A DNA stretch of 64,000 nt from Hyaloscypha bicolor E. Its lineage: Eukaryota > Ascomycota > Leotiomycetes > Helotiales > Hyaloscyphaceae. A model generated the notes under the pieces. The model was not told where the DNA came from. It was given only the letters and a program-made list of their open reading frames with translations, and searched no databases. The stretch is taken from NCBI RefSeq assembly GCF_002865645.1, contig NW_020194685.1, forward strand, positions 2,009,363-2,073,362, read 5' to 3'. The position numbers were made by a program, and so were the translations under genes. Positions 23,257-33,154 of this stretch are shown here, piece after piece. How positions within the stretch are numbered: position 1 is the stretch's first letter; the number at the start of each line of letters is the position of its first letter.

Positions 23257-23985
23257 TAAGTTGTTGTGAATGTTTTGTTTGGAAGTTGCGTTGTGCCTCT
23301 CTGATGGAAGCAATTTGCGGCTGTGTGATTCGGCGGAGTATCCCCCGGGGTTTTGCCTCGAGGCAGGTCACGCTAGCGTGTTGGAGATGCGCTGGCCAGT
23401 CGTTTTATTTTCAAATATTTTGCTATACAGTGGATTAATTAGACTTCACTTGTGATTTGTTCAAGATAGATTCACGAGTATTAACTTTGCAATAAATTAT
23501 TTGTCCGGTTTTCTTTGTTAATTTCTTAGTCGGCTGCACAGCACTTTTCTTTGAGACAACCTCTGCTGTCAGCCTGATATCCGTCATATCTCAGCCTTGT
23601 GATCGAGTACCAAGTGACTGGGTCACGCCTCGAGAAGCATGCATTGGCCGCTTTATATTCTATTAGCTTGTTCTAATCATTTCCTTGTATTCAATATGCC
23701 TAATATTTTTCCAGGACCTTGATTTATTTCATGGAAAGAGAAGTAGAGTCGAAATTCTCAACACCCCTCCACAGCTGATGTCCTAGTTTTTTATTATTAA
23801 ACACATTCAGGCACACAGCCTGGGCTTCCCATTTGCAAGGTACGGAACTAGCGTATACCCACTCCATAAAAGATATTTCTTTCGCTTAGAAGAGCGGCGG
23901 CAAAGATCAAACAAAGAACCAGGGTGAGCGCATGGGGACATGGACTCGTAACCCCTTTGTTTAATTTGAACCCTTCCTTACACCA

Positions 23986-24026
<41 letters not shown>

Positions 24027-24456
24027 ATGCGTTCGGACGTGCAGGTCTATTGCAAAATCTTGAACTGTTTGCAGTTGACCGCATTTTGTACTCCTAGAGT
24101 GGAGCCTTGTAGAAATGACAATAAAATTGTCCTTGACAGTGAGAAAAGATGGGATGAAACTGCGATATATTGAGAAGTGTGTTTTCAGCTGAACATCATC
24201 AATGTTCTATCATTGACTCGTACAATGACAAACAATTCTTCCGTAAATGTTCCATTGCAACTGGTATATTGAGTTTTGGTTCCTAAAGCTACAAACCTCA
24301 ACATTCTAAATCATGAGCAAAGTCCGAGGATCTGGTCCAATGGTATCTTTAATTGTTAAGAACGCCAGATGTAAAAGTACACTACGCACCATCAGAACAG
24401 CGTTCCATCTCGCTGGACTCTTGTATTCTCGAACCTGACTTTCCAATTATAAGAAC
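23257..24456. other. Intergenic with long poly-G tract
   Basis: About 1.2 kb between the Ran-binding gene start and the Yip-family gene stop. AT-rich apart from a 40-base homopolymer G run (annotated separately). No supportable gene. Confidence 0.6.
23986..24025. repeat. Homopolymer G run of 40 bases
   Basis: An uninterrupted run of 40 G on the given strand, flanked by CACCA and AATGC. It could form a G-quadruplex or be an unstable microsatellite; exact length is likely unreliable because long homopolymers are poorly resolved by many sequencing methods. Confidence 0.9.
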
Positions 24457-25466
24457 CTAGCTGATAAAACATAAGCATCCCAGTCCCAAATAGAACACGA
24501 AGAGTGGGTAGACCGCAAGCCCAACTCTGTTTTTGACCACACCACTTCCACCAAGAATACTGACTCCTGCCGCTAACGACCAAGCGACAAGGAAAAGATA
24601 GACGGGTATCCTCGCGATGGTAGGGAGATGGAAGACTGAAAGCAGAGATGCAATGACGAGTGGGAAGAGCGTGTATCCGATGATACAGACGCTCTGTGCG
24701 AAGGAACTTCTCTCCCAATTAGCAAGCCCATCACACCCCTCGGCAAATAACACTTACATATTCCCACCCAACAGCTTAATCTGCATAGTAACCACCGCCT
24801 TCCCAATCCAAACCATAGCAAACACCCCCGAAAACACCAACTCCTTCTGCTCCTTATCGGCCCTAAAGCTTAAAAACAGACTCAACAATAGACAAAACAC
24901 CAACGGACCCCAAAGATCCCAGTCCCTCAATCCCTCGCTCATATTCCCCTGCGCCAACAGCGCATCAGGATCCAGCGCTCTCCCAGCTAAACCAACCAGC
25001 TCATCCCTCGCCCCATAAATGCCTGCGCCTCTGATATTCTCATACGCGCCGCGCAGACTGGTGGTATTCTCTAGCATCGAGCCGCCGAACAGGTATTTAG
25101 GGTACAAGACCTCGCGCATCTTGGACCAGACGGCGAGGAGATCTCGACGCAGGGTCTCCCATACTGATTCATCAATTGTGTTTGTAGGGGCGCGGCGGTC
25201 TTCGCCGGGGAAGCGCGAGGTGAGGTAGGATTCGTTGAGGGGTCGGGAGGAGGAGCTGGACGAGATGTTGCCTGTTAAGAGAGCACGGGAGGAGCTGGGT
25301 TGGATGGGGTCGTCGAGGTCGTCAAGGTTCGCTGGGGGAGATTGTTAGCTTAGGTGGTTTGAATGAGAGGGTTTGAGAGCTGTGTACCATCGTCGGGATC
25401 TATGAAGTCGTCGTCTTCGACTTGGGGGGAGTTGTAGTGCTCGTATGGATTCGATGACGATGCCAT
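24457..25466 (-). CDS. Yip1-family Golgi membrane protein (Yip4/YIPF6-like)
   Basis: Predicted 300 residues; exons 25388-25466, 24758-25331 and 24457-24706; introns of 56 bp (GTACAC...CCCAG) and 51 bp (GTAAGT...AGAAG, TTGCTAAT branch). Start ATG 25466 gives MASSSNPYEHYNS. The hydrophilic N-terminus contains DDPIQPSSSRAL, typical of the YIPF6/Yip4 branch. Next come LRRDLLAVWSKMREVLYP and about five hydrophobic spans (WGPLVFCLLLSLFLSF, VFAMVWIGKAVVT, VCIIGYTLFPLVIASLL, IPVYLFLVAWSLAAG, VYPLFVFYLGLGCLCF). The last junction was fixed by the family block GGNISF.QSVC. Such proteins sit in ER/Golgi membranes and bind Ypt/Rab GTPases during vesicle transport. A TCACGTGC motif lies 226 bp upstream. 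Confidence 0.9.
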
Positions 25467-25895
25467 CGTGTTGTCGAGGGGTGGTTTTAGGGGCAATCAC
25501 ACCATGCAGAGACCTGTAGGAGTAACTCTCAAGACAAAATCTGCTCAGTGTGACCCGAAATCGAAGAATCGTCGATGTTCAGATTTTCGTCTTCTGAGCT
25601 CTCAAATTCCACCACCTTGTCCTCATGAAGCTGCGCGGTGTTGGCCAAAGCTTTAACGCTAGATTGTATATGGCTAGACCGTGAGTATTGGTCACGTGCT
25701 TTACAGATTCACTCTTTTTTTGGTTCAGCCTCTAAAAAACTCATACTGCGTAAGCAGAGACTTCTTTTGTACATTGTACATATCATTAAATCATATATAA
25801 GTATATCCCCAGGTGAGTAAAAGTGTTCTTTCTCAAAATTGCCTCCGCCTGCGCCAAACACTGAATAGGCCCAGATCATCAGCCAGAAACCCTTT
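25467..25895. other. Promoter of the Yip-family gene and 3' flank of the PAS gene
   Basis: A 429-bp stretch with a TCACGTGC motif at 25692-25699 and an AT-rich segment around 25770-25800. No coding frame supported. Confidence 0.55.
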
Positions 25896-27831
25896 TTAAT
25901 ACCAAAGATGCCTATTCCCGCGTGTCCCTTCCGTTGGACCCTGTGCTAGCGGCCTAGCTGACCACCCGCCTTGTCCTTGGACTAGTTCATGCTGATTATG
26001 GAATTGAGCCTGATGAATTTGAGCGAGCTGGCTGGCGTGGGGAGCGAAATCCGTTGAAGGGGGGTTATCAGGTCCCATAGGCCCCGAGCCAAAGCCATTC
26101 TGGTTCCGAATGTTTGCCTCCTGATGGGCATGCTGATAAGACACTTTGTTTCCATCATAAGGTTCCTTCGTCATCCGACCAATCCGGCTCCATCTTTCGA
26201 GGGCTTGATTCACCGGTGGAAGATAACCAGGACTCGGCTGTCCAAGGGGATCCCAAATAGGGAGCCCGGCAGCTGGGACAGCTTCTCCCCGAGGAGTACC
26301 GTGGCCGTACGAAGCAATGTTTCCATTGATGCCCGTCAACGACCAAGCAAATACCGCAACTTCTCGAATTGAATTCATGAATTCGTCCACCGGAGGGCCA
26401 CCTGGCGGGATTGGAGGCGCCCGAAGTCCGTGTAAAAAAGGATTGCGTGCATCTGGCTGATACTGGTGGGGCCTGATCGGATTTGCTCCCCAGGGTGCTG
26501 CAAAAAGGCCGTTTGGAAAGTGTGGTACGGGTATGGGAGGCTGAAGGGAAGGAATCATTGGGCGAGCACGGCGCAGTACTACTACCAACCCATCCGACGT
26601 ACATGAAATGACAGCTTCTATCTCGTAAGGATCTACCTCGCGTGGTGCAACCTGGGCTTGTCGCCTTCGTCGATGCTCCGAGGGAGAGACTCCGACCAAC
26701 GAGGAGGTTGACGAACAGGAAGCCCGCAAGCCGTCGAACAAGGTATCGGATGAGTTCCTTTCCATGTCTGCGCTTTTTCCAGAGTTGGTGCGAGAATTTC
26801 TCCTTGAGTGGTTGGGTGATGTGTTTCGCACCATGGCCATATCGTCTCCAGAAGTATCACGTCCTAAGTGAGAAGTGCTACCTTCAGCGACAGGGTCGGA
26901 GTCAACGTCCATGTGGCCATTGAGCTCCACGCCACCATCTTCAGAATCACTGCTTTGACTAGCCTCCCGCATCTCTTCATCAAAGTCCTCTTGGCGGCGG
27001 GGATCGCGGTACCAAAATCGAAGATAGGCGATAGAGTCGTTGGCCTTGGCACTCTCCAAGCATCGAATGGCCTCCATCAGGCAATTTTCTTGGATGCATT
27101 CGTAGAAACTCTTGTCCTTGAACTGTTCTGGCTTTATTCCCAGTATGCTTGAGACAGCGTTGGTCGCATACATGACAGTAAGTGTGCGCGTGAATCGGTT
27201 AAGGATCAAGGCTGCACGAGGCTCAAGAAGTGATGCTTGAGGAGGAGTTCTGAACTTTGAGGATAGATGTTCCAACATGTGGTATCGAGGGTCTCGTGGA
27301 GACGAAGCAAAAAGACGGCGGATAGCTGGAGCTTCCGCAGCTCGCCCTGAATCTGGGTCAGTGCATGCAGTGAAATGTGATGATTAGCAGCATACGTTCG
27401 TTCTTTGCATCTCCCCTATAGATGCTCGTGCAAGCAACCAAAACCTCATACACAACTGTGAAAACACATTCACAGCCAACCCACAACCCGTCACTGTTTC
27501 GGATCCTGGCATAATTTAGAACGGCAGCTTTGTCGAGTAGCACTCCTCGGCTGTGGACATTGCGAGCAAATGGTACTTCATCAGGATGAAAGTAATCGAA
27601 GCATGATCTGCCTATTACTTGACGTGGATCATAGCCCAAGATATCCACAATAGACCTGGAATAGACGCCTTAGTATGTGTTAAAAATATTGGGAGGTAGG
27701 TGGGTAGATCTTACTCGGAAGCAAACAAGACGTTGGCGTCGGGGGTAAGATCTAGGAGATGTTTAGCAGTTAAGCACCTTTCAGTATAACAAATCGTACT
27801 GACTATGTATGGTCATGAACGTCGTCCCCAT
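25896..27831 (-). CDS. Tandem-PAS-domain protein
   Basis: Predicted 593 residues; exons 27804-27831, 27715-27751, 27396-27655 and 25896-27352; introns of 52, 59 and 43 bp. The first two exons are tiny (28 and 37 nt) and together read MGTTFMTIHNLTPDANVLF, then ASESIVDILGYDP, a typical PAS opening. PAS-A continues with GRSCFDYFHPDEVPFA and CECVFTVVYEVLVA. PAS-B follows the third intron (FTRTLTVMYATNAVSSILGI). The remainder is Ser/Arg- and then Pro/Gly/Gln-rich. There is no GXNCRFLQ flavin-binding motif, so it is not a LOV photoreceptor, and I see no zinc finger or kinase domain. The family is common in filamentous ascomycetes; the ligand and role are unknown. It is divergent from EED across 3.1 kb. 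Confidence 0.85.
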
Positions 27832-29440
27832 TTCGAGGATCTGGCGTTTGTATCTCTAAAAAGATGCTCAGTCCTGCGGGTAGACGGGATGTCGTTTGTC
27901 GCGATACGCCAATCGCGTGGGTGAAGAGCAGCAGACGAGGAATTTCAATAATTGCCCCAAGGCAATAAGAGATTGGAGGATATTATGGATTCGCGGTGAA
28001 GGGGTTGAGTGGAACGTTGTATTTGTGTAATGTTGTCCTTTTCGTTGTAAGAATGGCCTGGTGGTACATTCGAGTTGATAGCGGGGAATCGTCGCTTGGA
28101 AATAGGGTTCCAAGGGAGCTGCTTAAAAGACTGAGGATTTCAAAAGGAAGCAGTGGTATAACAGGTGGTGAAATGAACCGCCATTCACAGGTCCGGAATT
28201 CAGCTGATATTATAATCTCTGATCTTCAAACACTTCCACGAAGTGCAATAACTGCAATTGAGTGAAGCGGGGGGTGTCGATGGAACCTATATTAAAAACG
28301 GCGGTTCTGATATTGATGGGAGCAAACGCAGCAGGGGCTGATTTAGGGATTGCTTGCGAAAACTGGAGCCAAATCTTGCTGGGAATCGACAGGGAAGGAG
28401 GAGGTCGCTCTCGTCTGCCGCTGTCACAGGCTCGAATTGGTGGGGAGGGGAGGGAGGGGAGAGGGGGAGAGGGCGTCAAAGGCGTCAAGGATACACAGCA
28501 GCACCCCGGCCGCGGTGGGGTCGGTCATTGGCGCATAAGTGAAGCATGTAAACATACTAAACATGTCTGTCTGCACACGGCGTTTTTGGCGCAGCGAAGG
28601 GATGCAAAACTAAAGGTGGGAAAGTGGAGGTTGAGAGGGACCCTCGGCCAACGCTCCCGCTTCGGCCTCCATCAAGTTAGTGACGCCACCCAGGGCGCTC
28701 TGGCCTGGCGATCACCAAACCGGTATGTTATCGGTTTCGAGGCTCGAGTGGTTGACCGTGACTTGGGGGAAGGACATCGGAAATACTTCTATCAGATGTG
28801 AAGGTCAAGCAGCTTCTACACTTCTGTGTGTCTTGCGTTGAGCACTCACTCGTGCAAGAGCAACACATCAAGGCCCCTACCTCCTGCAACGTCGTCGCTG
28901 TCGACCCGTAGGTAATTTGAAGTCCTTACCGTACGTTGCACGCGCAGTGCCAATATCAGCATCTCCGCGAGCGTCTCTTCCCTTCCGTCCCTTCAAAGTC
29001 CAGACTAGTCACTCGTCTGAGGAGTCCCAACTTCCAAGCTTCACTCCTTGGCCCTGCGGGAGGGCGGCACGGATTGGAAGTCGACCCGGTCCTGGGGATG
29101 CAAGTGTCGGAGTCGTCTGAAGTCAAAGCTGGACTGCAACCTCGACAAGGTCACAAGGGGCAGTTTCCAACGGAGCAGAACCAATAGCTCTGCCATTGGG
29201 ACCTCAGAGCGCATCTCCGTGCAACCTGCTGCTTCCCACAATCTCTATTCTGATCTCTGGGATCCAACAATCAAGGTTTTCTGCTGTACAACGCTGCTGG
29301 AACACGGCCCTGGGTCCGGGAGGCTGCGCTGCGCATTGTTGAGAGTTAACAGCAGACGTTTGAGAACTGCTGGCATTTCCGGGACGCTAACACCCCTGCG
29401 ATGGTGAACGGTACTGTACTCCGTAAGGGAGTGCTGGTAC

Positions 29441-29459
29441 GTACTGTACCGTACAGTAC
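29441..29459. repeat. Perfect GTAC-rich inverted repeat
   Basis: GTACTGTAC (29441-29449) and GTACAGTAC (29451-29459) are exact reverse complements around one base. A further GTACTGTACT copy lies at 29411-29420. Function unknown; possible dyad for a dimeric regulator. Confidence 0.7.
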
Positions 29460-29461
29460 TC

Positions 29462-29507
29462 GGGAAGCTGGGAAGCTGGGCTGGGGCTGGGGCTGGGAGG
29501 CTGGGGC
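29462..29507. repeat. G-rich short tandem repeat
   Basis: Tandem GGGAAGCT units followed by GGGGCT/GGCTGG units. The repeated GGGG blocks could support G-quadruplex formation on the given strand. Confidence 0.65.
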
Positions 29508-29952
29508 CCACCAAGCAAACCTCGCCGACCTTGAGCAGTTGACGCTATTTTAAAAATAGAGAAAAGCCTCCGACGCGGAGGTGGCTTCCTCACCGCACTC
29601 TTTGGCGGGGCGCTTTGCGCTTGAATTTGCTCGCACGGTCCTCTGCAATGCCTGTGAGTTTTGCGTGTGTGAGTGCAAGGCCTGCGCCTGGCCTGCGGGT
29701 TAGACCCAGAAAGTCGGTCGCGCAGCTGGAACATGCCGTCCAATATCAGAGTCGCTATCAATTACGGAGGTGCTCATCGGCTCCGGCGGTGACTGTCGAT
29801 CGATCTGGAGGCACAGTTGGAGTTGAGGACTAGGGTGCAGACATCGGATCGATCATCTGCTAATCTACTCGTCTGCTCTTTGCTGGAGGAGCTGCGAGCT
29901 GCAAGCTGCAACAGCTGCGTGAGTCGTGACGAACTGGTCCACAATTGTGTAT

Positions 29953-30009
29953 GCCATTGGCATTAGCATTGGTACTGGCGCTGGCACTGGCACTGGCATT
30001 GGCATTGGC
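29953..30009. repeat. Imperfect hexanucleotide repeat
   Basis: About nine tandem hexamers of the type GGCATT/GGCACT, including variants GGTACT and GGCGCT. It lies in the EED/PAS intergenic region and is a simple-sequence repeat. Confidence 0.75.
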
Positions 30010-30945
30010 GACGTGATGCGGAAGCTGATATTGGCGTTCAAACGGTTCATCAGCCGAGACGCTACTGTACGCAGGACCGGAATGAGGGAGTGGGACTGAC
30101 ACCCATGGACGGGAAAAAAGCCACTCAATATTTATTCTTCATTATTCACCCACTCACTAGCCACAACCACCAACTACGGGAGAAGAAGGGGCCATTGAGC
30201 CACTCAGTCAATACTTAAGAGCTTTTGGGAATTTGGAATCAATCATTGATCATTGGTCCAGGTCCAGGTCCAGCAGATCTCAAGACTCAACCGAGATTGA
30301 AGATACACCTTGCAAGCCGCCCAATTCTCGCCCACACCACCCACCAGACTTCAAACCGGAGCCAATGCGCCACCCCGCCCTATCAACCGGCATCCCCCCT
30401 TAAGTCGAAGCTTTCAAAACTCCGCTGCACGATGGCAGGCTGCATCTAGGGTTCTCAGTCTCGCGGTATGTTTCACCATGATCCGAACATCTGCATGCTG
30501 TCTGTTTGCGCGCTACATGTTTATTTTCTTTTGCGATGTGCAAAGCAGGATTGCGGAGAAGCCTTGTCCACGCACGGCCGCCAATGGGATCTGCCCAGGG
30601 ATGCAGTTCATCCGTTGTGGGCAGAATAGTGCATCTCTCCTTTCTCTGCCTCTGCGATAGTGTCAGCTGACTTGCATCTTTCAGTACATGAATGCAGTCT
30701 AATTCTGAGCTCATAGCCCCTCAGCCAGAGGCCTATCTGTGCCCTGTTGCTAGCAGATCACTCTTTGCATAGCTGCAAAGCTGTGTCTCTCGTCAGTAAA
30801 GCGCTACAAGATCGCCTCCCTCCTCATCGATCTTCAAGTCTTGGACCGAGAGCCGCGGCCTTACCAACGGGTCTTGAGCCTCATCCAGCCCCTCCCAAGC
30901 CAATCGTTTCCCCAGCGTATCAAGGAAGTCGCAGAAGAAAACACC

Positions 30946-32969
30946 ATGTCTCTGCAGAAAGATAAGGTCGAATGGGAACTTCCCCATTTCAAGGAGGCAC
31001 ATCAGATGCAGGTAAGTGACATGGGAGGACTTGTTTCCGAGGGTTATCCGTGTGTCACCTCATTGTTTGCTAGATGGAGTGCTAACGGAGCTTGCGTGCT
31101 GTAGGGAACTGAAGGTATGTGGATCCCCAACACTGAGACCTGCCTGGTGGTCTGACGCCCAACTCAGATTTCTGGTCCGTGAAATTCTATCCATACACCC
31201 AGCCTGGCGTCGATCCTGTTTTTGCTGTTGCCGGCGGAAAGCGGGTAGGTCCCTTCTGCCGAGTCTCCACAGCATCCGATGGTACCTCTGACGTGACTGC
31301 AGATACTAGTGTGCCGCCCTCCGGGAAAAGAAAGTCCAAAAATGGAGGTCATTCAGCTGATTGTAGATGAAGATGTGAGTTGTCATTCTTAGTGAGCAAC
31401 AAGGACTAGCTGACAAGCTAGATAGGCTGATGCGGTTCACTATGCTTGTGCTTGGAGCAAAGATCTTGAGACTGGCGCTCCTCTACTGTGTGTCACTGGA
31501 GGTAACGGGAAGATAAAGATTATTAATGCTTTAGACGGCAAGTTACTTCGGGTACGAGACTTGGTCCGGGAAAAGAAATATACGCTGATACGAACAAGAC
31601 GTTAGCTGGTCATGGGGGGGTAAAGTCAGCCAACCACAAGGACAACCTTCTGTAGCTGACCTCTTTAGGAAGTCAATGATCTCGCAGTTTCTCCGATCAA
31701 CCCCCACATCCTGGCCTCAGCATCAGAGGATTCAACAGTGAGGATATGGAGCCTTGATCCAGCACACAAGGACAGGCCCTGTGCTGCAATTCTTGAAGGA
31801 GATGGGCACAAGGAAACGGTTTTGAGTCTGGTAAAGGATCCTCCCGGCCGCTTGATTCAGTGTTTTGCTGACAATTATAAGTCATTTCACTCCAGCGGGC
31901 GGTATCTTCTGTCAGGGGGAATAGATCATATGATAAATCTTGTTAGTCTCCGTCCTGTTGCACGAGAAGTTATTGCTGAAATTACAAGTGGGTTTTGCCA
32001 GAGTTTCCAGATATCAACACTGGCACCAACAAGCCTACAAGAATATACTACCCTCACTTCTCCACATCCGAGATACATGCTGATATTGTCGATTGGTTCG
32101 TTCTCTTACACTCCAATATTTCCAGGTCTTAACCTCCAATTAGCGTAGCCTGGTATGGCGACCTAATATTCTCGAAAGCAGCCCGGGAACACTGCATAGT
32201 CCTCTGGTCCATCAACAGCTTCTCGCCGACGGATCCCCCACCATCTCCATCCTCAGCTCCCACAACACACGACCCGAACCGCGACACCCGCTCAGCCTTC
32301 TCCCCCCCCTCCTCAACCTCCTTCTACACCCGGCACCTGCAATTCTCCATCCCCGACAGCGAAATCATCTTCATGCGCTTCTCCATCTTCGAAGGCTCCA
32401 AAACCAGTAACCCCATCCTCGCATTCTGTAACGGCGTCTCCAAAGTCTTCTTCTGGGACCTCGCACGCTTCGAAGAATACTTCGACGTGATTGACTACTT
32501 CCCAGGAGGCACCACCAACCCAAGAATAGAAAGAACTTCTGATTCAGGTGCACTCGACCTCCGTCTCCCCTCGGCCTCAAATCCACGGAACCATCCTTTC
32601 CTACTACCCTTTCAACGCCGCAACCGCGGCGGAGCAGTAGCCCGCATTGCCCGCGAAGCAAGTCCCACAGAGTCCTCGTCAAGCCATCACACAGGGTCAG
32701 ATAACGCCACGGATAAAAACTCCGATGTGGGAAAGGGGCAGATAGACTGGGCGAAAAGCCGCTCGCTGTGGGAGAAGAAGTACGAGATGGGGGAGCCGTT
32801 GATGGAGGTTGAGGCGCACCAGATGGAGACGGTAAAGGGATTGGGGTTCATGGGAAGGCAGGTTGCGTGGAGTAGTGATGGGCAGTGGTGTGTTGTGGTT
32901 GGCAGCGCGGGTGTTATTGGGATTCTGCAGCGGTGGGAGAAGGAGAAGTCGAAGCAGGGTGCTGCTTGA
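30946..32969 (+). CDS. EED: Polycomb repressive complex 2 subunit EED (WD40)
   Basis: Predicted 508 residues in ten exons: 30946-31011, 31105-31114, 31168-31244, 31303-31374, 31426-31551, 31599-31619, 31669-31830, 31882-31941, 31989-32095 and 32144-32969. All introns are GT-AG, 47-93 bp. EED is the WD40 scaffold of PRC2 that binds H3K27me3 and supports the EZH2 methyltransferase. The WD-repeat blocks read NGKIKIINALDGKLL, HILASASEDSTVRIWSLDP, GHKETVLSLSFHSSGRYLL, VDCVAWYGDLIFSKA, SVSKVFFWDLARFEEY-like sequence (actual GVSKVFFWDL) and VAWSSDGQWCVVVGSAGVIG. The junctions giving GHGGEVNDLA, INLWVLPE and VDCVAW match the family closely. Exon 2 (10 nt) and exon 6 (21 nt) are micro-exons. An insert rich in Asn/Arg/Ser lies between the last two blades. 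Strong identification; exon 2 is the least certain part. Confidence 0.93.
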
Positions 32970-33154
32970 TTTCTCTCAGACAGATGATTGCGGAGTAAAA
33001 CCGGAGTTACGGACAATGATTTAGATTTCCATAGACAAAAGTAGCAAAGAGATCATTCAACGCAGAACTATGCTTCAAAGGAGGTACAATGAACACCCAC
33101 CAGAACCCAGGAAAAGCCCAACCGACCCTTTCTTTATAGTACACAGGAGCCTTA

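Larger units (their letters stand above)
27832..30945. other. Large divergent intergenic region, PAS gene to EED
   Basis: About 3.1 kb between divergent genes. It is less AT-rich than other spacers and includes G-rich tracts (about 28440-28475, 29462-29507), a GTAC-rich palindromic patch (29411-29460), an imperfect hexamer repeat (29953-30009) and a triplicated GGTCCA near 30257. Long open frames here, such as 28262-28801, begin with non-ATG codons and read as low-complexity or Arg/Gly-rich sequence; I do not support any as genes. It probably holds two promoters and a long EED leader. Confidence 0.55.

Noticed and set aside
28262..28801. 179-codon plus-strand frame in the EED/PAS spacer
   Set aside because: Begins with GTG and reads as Gly/Arg low complexity from a G-rich tract.
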